A stretch of DNA of 64,000 bases, taken from NCBI GenBank assembly GCA_963748295.1, contig CAVVIH010000004.1:372001-436000 (forward strand). The letters are read 5' to 3'. Position 1 is the first letter of the stretch. The number at the start of each line of letters is the position of its first letter. Below, in pieces: positions 47,475-55,847 of this stretch. Under the pieces are notes generated by a model, which was given only the letters and a program-made list of their open reading frames with translations, did no database searches and had not been told where the DNA came from. Both the position numbers and the translations under genes were made by a program. This DNA is from CAVVIH01 sp963748295. Its GTDB lineage: Bacteria > Acidobacteriota > Vicinamibacteria > Vicinamibacterales > 2-12-FULL-66-21.

Positions 47475-48821
47475 ATGAGGTGCCTTCGATCGGCATCCGT
47501 TCTCGCGCTGCTCTCGGGCCTGATCCTCGCGCGTCTCTCTGCACAGACGCCGCCGCGGGTCGCGTACGTGGCGGAATGGGACGGCATCATTCATCCCGTC
47601 GCCGCCGCATACGTGCGAGCCGCGATTCAGAAGGCTGACGCGGCCGGCGCGCCGGTGCTGATTCTCATCCTTCGCACGCCGGGCGGACTGGTCGATTCGA
47701 CGCGCGACATCAACTCGGCAATCATCGCCGCAAAGACGCCGGTGGTCGTCTACGTAGGCCCATCCGGCGGGAGGGCAGCCTCGGCTGGCTTTCTGATCAC
47801 CATCGCCGCCGACGTCGCCGCAATGGCGCCGGGCACCCACATCGGCGCCGCCCATCCCGTCGCCGGCGACGGCCAGAAGATCGACGACACGATGGAGAAG
47901 AAGATGGTCTCCGACGTGGCGGGCTACGCCCGAACGCTCGCGGCGCAGCGCAACCGGAACGTGGAGCTGGTCGAAAAGGCGGTCACCGAGAGCCGCACGT
48001 TCACCGAGACCGAGGCGCTGAACGCCAGCCCGCCGCTCATCGACATCGTCGCCGCCGACGTCCCCGAGCTGCTCCGGAAGCTTGACGGACGTAACGTCAG
48101 GCGGTTTGACGGCCGGATGCAGGTCCTGCAGACGGCATCCGCAACCACCGAGCCCATCGAGCTGACGTGGACGCAGCGCCTGTTGAGCACGCTCGCGCAT
48201 CCCCAGATCGCATACCTGCTGTTGACGCTCGGCACGCTCGGCTTGACCATCGAACTGTGGAGCCCGGGGGCCGTCTTTCCGGGCGTCGCCGGAGGCATCT
48301 GCCTGCTGCTCGCCTTCTTCGCCTTCCAGGTGCTGCCGGTCAACTACGCCGGTATCGCGCTCATCGTGTTTGGAATCCTTCTGCTGGTCCTGGAGGTGAA
48401 GGTCACGAGCTTCGGCCTGCTGGGGGCTGGAGGCATTCTCAGCCTCTTTCTCGGGTCGGTCATGCTGGTGGACAGCCCGGTTCCGGCGCTGCAGATCGGG
48501 ATGCGGGTCATCGCGCCCACCGTCTTCACCACGGCCGGCGTGCTGGTGTTCCTGGTGCGGCTGGCGGTCAAGGCGCAGCGGCAGAAACCGGTCACCGGCG
48601 ATTCCGGCATGATCGGCGAGGCCGGCCGCGCCCTGACGTCGATCGAACCCGGCGGCACCGGGCGCGTGCAGACCCACGGAGAGATCTGGACTGCAACCGC
48701 GCCGGAGCCGATAACCGCGGGAGATGTGGTTCGCGTCGAATGGGTGGAAGGGCTGCTGCTTACCGTCCGGCCGGAGAAGACCGCCAGCCCGGCAGCGCCA
48801 CGGGGGCAGTATCATTCCTGA
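47475..48821 (+). CDS. nfeD: NfeD-type membrane serine protease
   Basis: 448 residues. Signal peptide; ClpP-fold protease with LRTPGGLVDSTRDINSAIIA, nucleophile region GGRAASAGFLITIAADVAAM and Lys in DDTMEKKMVSDVAGYARTLA; four to five membrane helices (LLLTLGTLGLTIELWSPGAV); C-terminal NfeD OB fold (GMIGEAGRALTSIEPGGTGR). The family cleaves SPFH proteins. The SPFH partner follows 15 nt downstream, the classical pair. Ribosome binding site CAGGAGG before ATG 47475. Confidence 0.93.
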   Translation: MRCLRSASVLALLSGLILARLSAQTPPRVAYVAEWDGIIHPVAAAYVRAAIQKADAAGAPVLILILRTPGGLVDSTRDINSAIIAAKTPVVVYVGPSGGRAASAGFLITIAADVAAMAPGTHIGAAHPVAGDGQKIDDTMEKKMVSDVAGYARTLAAQRNRNVELVEKAVTESRTFTETEALNASPPLIDIVAADVPELLRKLDGRNVRRFDGRMQVLQTASATTEPIELTWTQRLLSTLAHPQIAYLLLTLGTLGLTIELWSPGAVFPGVAGGICLLLAFFAFQVLPVNYAGIALIVFGILLLVLEVKVTSFGLLGAGGILSLFLGSVMLVDSPVPALQIGMRVIAPTVFTTAGVLVFLVRLAVKAQRQKPVTGDSGMIGEAGRALTSIEPGGTGRVQTHGEIWTATAPEPITAGDVVRVEWVEGLLLTVRPEKTASPAAPRGQYHS

Positions 48822-48836
48822 CCAGGAGGCTCAGTC

Positions 48837-49591
48837 ATGATGTCCCTGCCCGTCCTGGTCGTACTCGGCATTCTCGCGTTCTGGCTCATCAACTCAATCA
48901 AGATCCTGAACGAGTACGAGCGGGCGGTTGTCTTCCGCCTCGGGAAGCTCCTGCCGCAGCCCAAGGGACCGGGCATCGTCTTCGTCTTCTTCCCGATCGA
49001 TCGGATGGTGCGCGTCAGCCTGCGCACGATCGTCATGGACGTGCCGCCGCAGGACGTCATCACCCGCGACAACGTGTCGGTGAAAGTCAACGCGGTCGTC
49101 TACTTCCGCGTCATGGACCCGCGCCGCGCGATCGTCGAGGTGGAGAGCTATCACTACGCCACGTCACAGCTCGCGCAGACGACGCTGCGCAGCGTGCTCG
49201 GACAGGTCGATCTCGACGACCTTCTTTCACAACGCGAAAAGCTCAATCAGGATCTGCAGCACATCCTCGATCAGCGGACGGATCCGTGGGGATCAAAGTC
49301 TCGGCAGTGGAGGTGAAGCACGTCGATCTTCCACCCGACATGCAGCGCGCGATGGCGCGCCAGGCCGAGGCCGAGCGCGAGAAGCGTGCTAAAATCATCC
49401 ATGCGGAGGGCGAGCTGCAGGCTTCGGAAAAACTGAGCCAGGCCGCCACGATCATCGCGAAAGAACCGGTGACCGTCACGCTGCGATACCTGCAGACGCT
49501 GACCGAAATCGCATCCGAAAAAAACTCCACGATCATTTTCCCGCTGCCCATCGAGCTGCTGAACATCCTGGGCGCGCGGGGCAGAGGCTAA
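48837..49591 (+). CDS. SPFH/stomatin-like membrane protein, one indel
   Basis: About 251 residues. N-terminal membrane hairpin (LPVLVVLGILAFWLINSIKI), SPFH domain (LNEYERAVVFRLGKLLPQPK; ITRDNVSVKVNAVVYFRVMD), a coiled-coil (MQRAMARQAEAEREKRAKII) and an end typical of stomatin/YbbK (STIIFPLPIELLN). Loss of one G in GTGGGGATC near 49288 splits it (the frame resumes GIKVSAVEVKHVDLP). It forms rafts or membrane scaffolds and is the predicted partner and substrate of NfeD. Confidence 0.9.
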
Positions 49592-49594
49592 TCA

Positions 49595-50239
49595 GTGGCC
49601 GAGCTCACACACGAATCCCCGGACGACGCGTTTCACGAGATACAGCTGAGCGGGAAGCAGCTGGTGTTCCTGTTCATGGCGACCACCGTCGTCTCGGTCG
49701 CGATCTTTCTGCTCGGCGTCGTCGTCGGACGCAGTGTCCGCGCCGAGTCGATCACGGTGGATCCGACAGTCGCCGCCGCCTCGGATCCGGCGGCGGGTGT
49801 ACAGAGCGAGCCTGCGGCGGCGCCCTCGGATGCGCCGGCCACTCCCGCGGAGCCTCCGCTGACTTATCACCAGCGTCTCGAGAGCGACAAGGGCCCCGCC
49901 GAGGAGCTCAAACCGAGGTCCGAACCGCCGGCGCCCGCGCCGTCGCGGGCAGCGGCGCCCGATCCGCAGCCGCCGGCGCCGAGTCCAGCCGCGCAGGGGG
50001 CGAAACCCGGGACCTGGGCCGTCCAGGTCCAGGCGCTTCGCGATCGCGACGCGGCGAGCCAGGTCGTGCAGCGTCTCCGCGGCAAGGGATATCCGGCGTT
50101 CGTGGTCGCGCCGACGGCTGGCGCCCCGACCCAGTTGTTCAAGATTCAGGTCGGCCGATACAACGACAAGACCGAAGCGCAGCAGGTCGGCGCCCGTTTG
50201 AAGAAGGAAGAGCAGTTCGATACGTTCGTCGTTCGTTAG
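49595..50239 (+). CDS. SPOR-domain protein with N-terminal membrane anchor
   Basis: 214 residues from GTG 49595, 3 nt after the SPFH stop. One membrane segment (LVFLFMATTVVSVAIFLLGV), a Pro/Ala-rich periplasmic linker, and a C-terminal SPOR domain (TWAVQVQALRDRDAASQVVQ; LFKIQVGRYNDKTEAQQVGA) that binds denuded peptidoglycan. FtsN-like or DedD-like in layout; a role at the division site is inferred from the domain. Confidence 0.9.
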   Translation: MAELTHESPDDAFHEIQLSGKQLVFLFMATTVVSVAIFLLGVVVGRSVRAESITVDPTVAAASDPAAGVQSEPAAAPSDAPATPAEPPLTYHQRLESDKGPAEELKPRSEPPAPAPSRAAAPDPQPPAPSPAAQGAKPGTWAVQVQALRDRDAASQVVQRLRGKGYPAFVVAPTAGAPTQLFKIQVGRYNDKTEAQQVGARLKKEEQFDTFVVR

Positions 50240-50252
50240 CCCGGTCTGGTTA

Positions 50253-51779
50253 GTGGCATTTGCACTGCTTTCGGGACTGCTCCTCGTCCTGAGCTTCCCG
50301 AAGTTCGGTCATCCCGCCTTTGCGTGGATCGCGCTGACGCCGCTCATCGTGGCGATCGCGCGATCCCCTGAATCCGCCGGTTCGACGCGCCGCGCGTTCC
50401 TCCTCGGCCTGGCCACGGGCGCAGTGTACTTTGCGGGCACCCTCTACTGGCTGGTCGAGACGATGACGACGTTCGGTGGTCTTTCGACCCCGCTTGCCGT
50501 GATCGCCGCGGGTGCGCTCGTCGCCTATCTCGCGCTCTTTCCCGCCGCGTTTGCGGTCATCGTCATGCGCATCCGGCGCGGCATCGGGTTGTTCGCCGCG
50601 ATCGCGCTGGCGCCGGCGGTCTGGGTCGCGACCGAGCTGGGCCGGCAATACGTGTGGGACGGGTTTCCGTGGGAGCTGCTCGGTTACAGCCAGATCACGT
50701 TTCTGCCGATCGCGCAGATCGCGAGCATGACTGGTGTCTACGGATTGTCCGGCCTGCTCGTCCTCGTGGCGGCGGCGATTGCTGCGACGGTCGTTCTGAA
50801 GGGGAGACGGCGCTGGCTGCTCGCGGGCATCGCGGGCGGCGTGGTCGCGGTTGGCGGCGCGTGGGGATACGCACGCCTGGGACGCGCGGAGCTGACGCGA
50901 AGCGGCGAGGGCGTCCGTGTTGCGGTGCTCCAGGGGAACATCGCGCAGGAAGAGAAGTGGAATGCCTCGCTGGCGGACGCGATTACGGATCGCTACCTGC
51001 TGATGACACGGGCGGCGCTGGCGCGCGGGGCGACCTTCGTGCTCTGGCCCGAATCGTCGACGCCGTTCTACTTCGAGCAGGATCTCGTCCGCGGCGGAGC
51101 GATTCGCCGGATTGCGCGCGAGAGCGGCGCGACGCTGCTCATCGGCAGCGATCAGGTCGAGCCGATCCGTGCGGCGGCTCGCGACGAGTCGGCCGACCTC
51201 TATTACAACGCCGCGTTTCTGGTGAAGCCGGACGGCCAGGTTGGCGCCGTCTACCGGAAGATGCACCTCGTGCCGTTCGGCGAATACGTGCCGCTGAAGC
51301 GGATTCTCTTCTTCGCCGGCACGATCGTCCAGGCGGTGTCCGACTTCACGCCGGGCACCGCGCCCGTGCTGCTGCCGGTCGGCTCTCACGTGGCGAGCAC
51401 CGCGATCTGCTACGAAGTGATCTACGGCAGCCTGATGCGCCAGTTCGTGGTCGATGGCAGCGAGCTGCTGACGACGATAACCAACGACGCCTGGTACGGC
51501 ACCTCCTCGGCAGCCTTTCAGCACTGGGATCAGGCGGCCATGCGTGCGATCGAGAACGGACGTTACCTCGCGCGCGCGGCGAATACCGGCGTCAGCGGGT
51601 TCGTCGATCCTTACGGACGGGTGATGGCGAAGACCCGCCTGTTCGAGCAGGCGCTGCTGGTCGAGGACGTGCGGTTCATCAGGACGCGCACGGTGTATTC
51701 GCGCATCGGGGATCTGGTGGCGTGGCTCTGTCTGGCGTTGACGATCGCCGCGCTGCTCGCGTCAGGTAGAATGCGATAG
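50253..51779 (+). CDS. lnt: Apolipoprotein N-acyltransferase
   Basis: 508 residues. About six membrane helices at the N-terminus, then a nitrilase-like domain with the Glu-Lys-Cys triad in WPESSTPFYF, YRKMHLVPFGEY and STAICYEVIYG. It adds the third acyl chain to lipoproteins, a hallmark of diderm bacteria with outer-membrane lipoprotein maturation. GTG 50253 starts 13 nt after the SPOR stop. Confidence 0.95.
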   Translation: MAFALLSGLLLVLSFPKFGHPAFAWIALTPLIVAIARSPESAGSTRRAFLLGLATGAVYFAGTLYWLVETMTTFGGLSTPLAVIAAGALVAYLALFPAAFAVIVMRIRRGIGLFAAIALAPAVWVATELGRQYVWDGFPWELLGYSQITFLPIAQIASMTGVYGLSGLLVLVAAAIAATVVLKGRRRWLLAGIAGGVVAVGGAWGYARLGRAELTRSGEGVRVAVLQGNIAQEEKWNASLADAITDRYLLMTRAALARGATFVLWPESSTPFYFEQDLVRGGAIRRIARESGATLLIGSDQVEPIRAAARDESADLYYNAAFLVKPDGQVGAVYRKMHLVPFGEYVPLKRILFFAGTIVQAVSDFTPGTAPVLLPVGSHVASTAICYEVIYGSLMRQFVVDGSELLTTITNDAWYGTSSAAFQHWDQAAMRAIENGRYLARAANTGVSGFVDPYGRVMAKTRLFEQALLVEDVRFIRTRTVYSRIGDLVAWLCLALTIAALLASGRMR

Positions 51780-51787
51780 AGTCGTAG

Positions 51788-51807
51788 CTTCCGCCTTCAG
51801 GCGGAAG
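51788..51807. repeat. Compact palindrome CTTCCGCCTTCAGGCGGAAG
   Basis: Perfect 9-bp stem with a 2-nt loop, 8 nt after the lnt stop and 45 nt before prfB. Same family as the copies at 10411, 16232 and 32127-32196. Confidence 0.8.
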
Positions 51808-51851
51808 ACGATCTACGTCTAACGTACTTTACTTTTCAGAAAGGCAGCCTT

Positions 51852-52986
51852 GTGGCCCTACAGATAGAGGATCAGCTTCGCAGGTACGAGGATCTCGCGC
51901 GGCGCGCCGGCGACCTGCGGAGCCATCTTTGACGCCGCCCGACCCGCCGAAGAGCTCTCAAGAATAGAACAGAAGGTCGCCGAGCCGGATTTCTGGAAGG
52001 ACCAGGCCGGCGCGCAGAAGCTGCTGCAGCGCCGCAGACGGCTCGAAGAGGACATGGATCTCAGCAGCTCGCTGAAGCGGCGGATGGACGACATCGCCGT
52101 GCTGGTCGAGTGGGCCGAGGCAGGGGAGCCGGTGGCCGAGGATCTCGGCCGTGCGCTCGACGATCTGTCCGGCAGCGTCGAATCCGGCGAGACCAAGAAG
52201 ATGCTCGGCGGCGAGCACGATCGCAAGAACGCGATCGTGACGATCCACCCGGGCGCCGGCGGCACCGAGTCGCAGGACTGGGCGGAGATGCTGCTCCGCA
52301 TGTACCTGAAATGGGCGGAGCGGCGCAACTTCCGCACCGAGCTGATCGACCTGCAGCCCGCCGAGGAGGCGGGCATCAAGAGCGCGACGTTCACCGTCAC
52401 CGGCGACTACGCCTACGGCATGCTGCTCGCGGAGGCCGGCGTCCATCGTCTCGTCCGCATTTCACCGTTCGATCAGGCGTCGCGGCGGCACACGTCGTTC
52501 GCGTCGGTCTTCGTCTGGCCGGAACTGCCGGAAGACGTCGAGGTCGCGATCGAGGAAAAGGACCTGCGCGTCGACACGTATCGTTCGAGCGGCGCCGGCG
52601 GCCAGCACGTCAACGTCACCGACTCCGCGGTGCGCATCACGCACCTTCCGACCGGGATCGTCGTCTCCTGTCAGAACGAGCGGTCGCAGCACAAGAACCG
52701 CGCCCAGGCGATGAAGGTCCTGAAGGCGCGGCTCTACGACCGCAAGATGAAGGAGCAGCAGGCGCAGCTCGATCAGCTGGGAGGCGAGAAGAAGGACATC
52801 GCCTTCGGCAGCCAGATCCGAAGCTACGTGCTGCATCCCTACCAGTTGATCAAGGACCACCGGACGAAGGAGGAAGTCGGCGACGTCAATCGCGTTCTCG
52901 GCGGCGACATCGACGGCTTCATCAAGACATATCTGATGCGCAAGGCCTCAGGGACTCTCGGTCAGGCAGTCTCCGAAGAAGAATAG
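51852..52986 (+). CDS. prfB: Peptide chain release factor 2 with programmed +1 frameshift
   Basis: Reads UAA and UGA. GTG 51852 opens a 26-codon frame (VALQIEDQLRRYEDLARRAG) ending at CTT TGA C (51927-51933). The family continues in the +1 frame from GAC (DAARPAEELSRIEQKVAEPD). The in-frame UGA after CTT, with CGGAG 4 nt before it, is the known autoregulatory site: low RF2 lets ribosomes slip. Total about 377 residues. The anticodon-like SPF tripeptide (RISPFDQASRR) and catalytic GGQ (GAGGQHVNVTDSAVRI) are intact. Confidence 0.95.
51918..51933 (+). promoter_or_regulatory. prfB programmed frameshift site
   Basis: CGGAG-CCAT-CTT-TGA-C. The slippery CTTT and the UGA-C stop context match the RF2 consensus; the CGGAG a few bases upstream can act as the stimulating Shine-Dalgarno-like element. 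Confidence 0.9.
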
Positions 52987-53009
52987 CCCCACCGAATCAG
53001 CGACAATTT

Positions 53010-53055
53010 TTGACAGTTGACAGCCGCGTCAAACTGTCCTACTGTCATATGACAG
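53010..53055 (+). promoter_or_regulatory. Promoter and palindromic operator of the GntR/ABC operon
   Basis: Two overlapping TTGACAG boxes (53010 and 53017). TTGACA at 53017-53022, a 17-nt spacer and TACTGT at 53040-53045 form a plausible promoter. The perfect 14-bp palindrome CTGTCATATGACAG (53042-53055) covers the -10 region; TGACAG/CTGTC half-sites recur across the region. The position predicts autorepression by the GntR protein that starts at 53063. Confidence 0.75.
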
Positions 53056-53062
53056 TTGGCCA

Positions 53063-53467
53063 ATGCGGTTCCAGTTGAACTTCAAGTCGGGGAAGCCCGT
53101 TTACCTGCAGCTGGTCGACCAGGTGAAGGTCGCGGCGGCGTCCGGGACGGTGCAGGCCGGCGACCCGCTGCCGGGCATCCGGCCGCTTGCCGAGGAGCTC
53201 CGGGTCAACCGGAACACGGTGGCCAAGGCCTACGCGGAGCTCGAAGGCCAGGGGGTCATCGAGACCGTCGCCGGGAAAGGGTGTTTCGTCAGGCCGAACA
53301 ACTCGCCGTTGAAGAAGGACGTCCGCCGCAAGCTGCTGGCCGAGACGCTGGACCATGCGGTGGTGCATGCGCATCACATGCAGATCGGGAAGAACGAGTT
53401 CCTGCAGCTTGCGGAAGAGCGGTTCGACACACTCGAAGACAAGCGGTCTCGTGCCGCGAATTCATGA
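53063..53467 (+). CDS. GntR family regulator, YtrA subfamily
   Basis: 134 residues. An N-terminal winged helix (VYLQLVDQVKVAAASGTVQA; GIRPLAEELRVNRNTVAKAY, the recognition helix; LEGQGVIETVAGKGCFVRP) and only a short helical dimer tail, as in YtrA, which represses ABC exporters. ATG 53063 lies about 10 nt after the predicted transcript start with no ribosome binding site. The stop overlaps the ABC ATPase start (ATGA). Confidence 0.92.
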   Translation: MRFQLNFKSGKPVYLQLVDQVKVAAASGTVQAGDPLPGIRPLAEELRVNRNTVAKAYAELEGQGVIETVAGKGCFVRPNNSPLKKDVRRKLLAETLDHAVVHAHHMQIGKNEFLQLAEERFDTLEDKRSRAANS

Positions 53468-54381
53468 CGCCTATGACCGAACAGACTCCGGCAATCGAAG
53501 TGAACGATCTGGTGCGCCGCTATGGACGCACCGATGCCGTTGACGGACTGACGCTGCGTGTACCGGCCGGCCGTTGTTACGGCTTCTTCGGCCGCAACGG
53601 GGCCGGGAAGACCACCACGATAAAGTGCCTGCTCAACCTGCTCCGGCCGACGAGCGGCACGACCAGGGTGTTCGGCCTCGACCCCCGCCGCGACGAGGTC
53701 GCGGTGAAGAGCCGCCTCGCGTACGTTCCTGACCTGGTTGCGTTCTATCCGTGGATGACGGTCGGGGAGACGCTCGCCTACTTTGCCTCGTTCCGGAAGC
53801 ACTGGAACGCCAGCATCGAGTCGACGCTGCTCGAACAGTTCCGTCTGGACCTGCGGCAGAAGACAAGTCATCTGTCGAAAGGGCAGCGCACGCAGCTGGC
53901 GTTGATCGCCGCCATCTGTCCGGAGCCCGATCTGCTCGTGCTCGACGAGCCGACCTCCGGTCTGGACCCGATCGTCAGGCGCGAGTTCATTCAGACGGTG
54001 ATCGGGGCGTACCAGGACGGGGATCCCGGGAATCGGACGGTCTTCGTCTCGACGCACCTGATCTCCGAGTTCGAAGGCCTGATCGACGAGTTCACCATCA
54101 TCGACCGCGGGCGCGCCGTGCTGTCGCTCGAGGCGGACACGGCACGCGAGCGATACCGGAAGATCCACGCGCGGTTTGCCGGTGACCCGGGCCCGATCGA
54201 GCTGCCGGGCGCGCGCGTGCTCCGGCGCGACGCGCGCAGCCTCGAGGTCGTGGTGAACGGCAATTCCGCGCAGGTGTTCGAACGATTGAGGGCGCATTCG
54301 CCCGAGACGCTCGACACGGAAGCGCTGAGCCTCGAGGAGATCTTCGTATCCACGCTGCAGCCGGGCGGAGTCGTCGCATGA
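53464..54381 (+). CDS. ABC transporter ATP-binding protein
   Basis: 305 residues. Walker A FFGRNGAGKTTTIKCLLNLL, signature HLSKGQRTQLALIAAI (LSKGQ variant), Walker B LLVLDEPTSGLDPIV, and the H-loop FVSTHLISEFEG. C-terminal extension as in ABC-2 export ATPases. Translationally coupled on both sides (ATGA). With the permease it forms a YtrA-controlled exporter or lipid/peptide resistance pump; the substrate is unknown. Confidence 0.93.
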   Translation: MTPMTEQTPAIEVNDLVRRYGRTDAVDGLTLRVPAGRCYGFFGRNGAGKTTTIKCLLNLLRPTSGTTRVFGLDPRRDEVAVKSRLAYVPDLVAFYPWMTVGETLAYFASFRKHWNASIESTLLEQFRLDLRQKTSHLSKGQRTQLALIAAICPEPDLLVLDEPTSGLDPIVRREFIQTVIGAYQDGDPGNRTVFVSTHLISEFEGLIDEFTIIDRGRAVLSLEADTARERYRKIHARFAGDPGPIELPGARVLRRDARSLEVVVNGNSAQVFERLRAHSPETLDTEALSLEEIFVSTLQPGGVVA

Positions 54382-55847
54382 AATCGGGGGCGCAAATCAT
54401 CAAGGAGTTTCGCGCCCTGCTGCCGGCCTGGACCGCCGGTCTTGTGGCGATCGGCGCGGCGTTCGTGTCATCAAACGGCTGGGTTCTGCTCCTCTCCGCC
54501 CTTGGCTATGCGGTCGCGGCCGTTGCGCTCGGCGTCCAGACGGTAGGGCACGAATACACCAATCGAACGGTCGGCCTCCTCCTCGTTCAGCCAGTGGACC
54601 GAAAGCGCATTCTCGCCATCAAGCTCGCCGTCCTCTTCTGCCTCCTGAGCGTGCTGGGTGCCGCGGCGTGGTTGGCGCCGTTCAACGCGGAGACCTGGCA
54701 CAGGCCGTGGGTATGGAACCACTCGACGGTTACCCTGTTGCCGATCGTGGCGGGATTCTTCATCGCACCGTGGTTGACGATGGTGTGCCGCAATCCGCTC
54801 GCCGGTGTCGTGTTCACGGCATCGGTCCCTGGCATGTTGATGTTCGGCGGAGAGCTGGTTGGTATCGCGCGATTCGGCGTCGGGCATCCGGACGTGGACG
54901 CCTTCAGAGACCAATTCTGGCTGCGAGCGATGATCCTGACTGTCGTGGGCGGAGCGGCGCTGACCTGGCGCTCCTTCCTTCGGCTCGAAGCGATCGAAGG
55001 GACCGGCTCCGATGTGCAGATGCCCCGGTGGTTCAGCGCCGAACGGCCGGCTCCCCGGCATCCCCTCTGGCTGCTGATGTGGAAGGAGCTTCACCTGCAG
55101 CAGATGACGCTGGTGGTCGTCGTGCTGTTCTGCATCGGCTGGGCGGTGCTGTCGCTTCTGAAAGACCTGGTACCCGCATTCGCGGATGCGCCTCTGGTGC
55201 CAGTCACCATCATTTATTTCGTTCTGCTCTCGGTTCTGATCGGAGGGTTGGCAAGCGCCGAAGAGCGGAATCTCGGCGTCGTTCAATGGCAGATGCTGCT
55301 GCCGATGGCCGCGTGGCAGCAGTGGCTGGTGAAAGTGGCGGTCGCGCTGGGGCTGGCGCTCGTGATGGGTGTCGCGCTGCCGATACTGCTCAACTACCTC
55401 AGTCCAGCCCCGGATGACTTCGAGATTGGCCGCCTCTGGCGCCAGACCGCGATCATGATCACGGTACTGACCTCGTTCAGTCTCTATGTCTCGTCACTGA
55501 GCGGCAGCGCCCTCCGGGCGATGCTGCTGGCGTTCCCGACAGGCATCGGCGCGCTTGTCCCGGTGATGTGGATCCAGGCGGCACTGTTCGAATCCACGGT
55601 TGCCATGACCGGAGGCCACGGCTCCGTCATTCGCTCGTATTCAGGTCAGATCGGATGGATGGCGGCCGGACTCGCTGCGGTGATTGTGATGAGTGCGCTG
55701 ACTCTGGCCTGCGTGAATCATCGTTCCGTCGACGGCGGGTTCCGACGAATCGCAATCCAGGTCCTGTGGCTCGTCGCGGTGCCGCTCGCGGGTGTCCTGC
55801 TCTGCGCCGGCGTGCTCGTCGCGCAAATGCTCAGCGCTACTGCTTGA
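54378..55847 (+). CDS. ABC-2 type transporter permease
   Basis: 489 residues with about 10-12 membrane helices in two halves (LLSALGYAVAAVALGVQTVG; LTLVVVVLFCIGWAVLSLLK-like; WMAAGLAAVIVMSALTLACV). A cytoplasmic stretch lies near residue 220. It overlaps the ATPase stop as ATGA. Its 3' end overlaps the convergent penicillin-binding-protein gene by 11 nt. Confidence 0.88.
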   Translation: MKSGAQIIKEFRALLPAWTAGLVAIGAAFVSSNGWVLLLSALGYAVAAVALGVQTVGHEYTNRTVGLLLVQPVDRKRILAIKLAVLFCLLSVLGAAAWLAPFNAETWHRPWVWNHSTVTLLPIVAGFFIAPWLTMVCRNPLAGVVFTASVPGMLMFGGELVGIARFGVGHPDVDAFRDQFWLRAMILTVVGGAALTWRSFLRLEAIEGTGSDVQMPRWFSAERPAPRHPLWLLMWKELHLQQMTLVVVVLFCIGWAVLSLLKDLVPAFADAPLVPVTIIYFVLLSVLIGGLASAEERNLGVVQWQMLLPMAAWQQWLVKVAVALGLALVMGVALPILLNYLSPAPDDFEIGRLWRQTAIMITVLTSFSLYVSSLSGSALRAMLLAFPTGIGALVPVMWIQAALFESTVAMTGGHGSVIRSYSGQIGWMAAGLAAVIVMSALTLACVNHRSVDGGFRRIAIQVLWLVAVPLAGVLLCAGVLVAQMLSATA

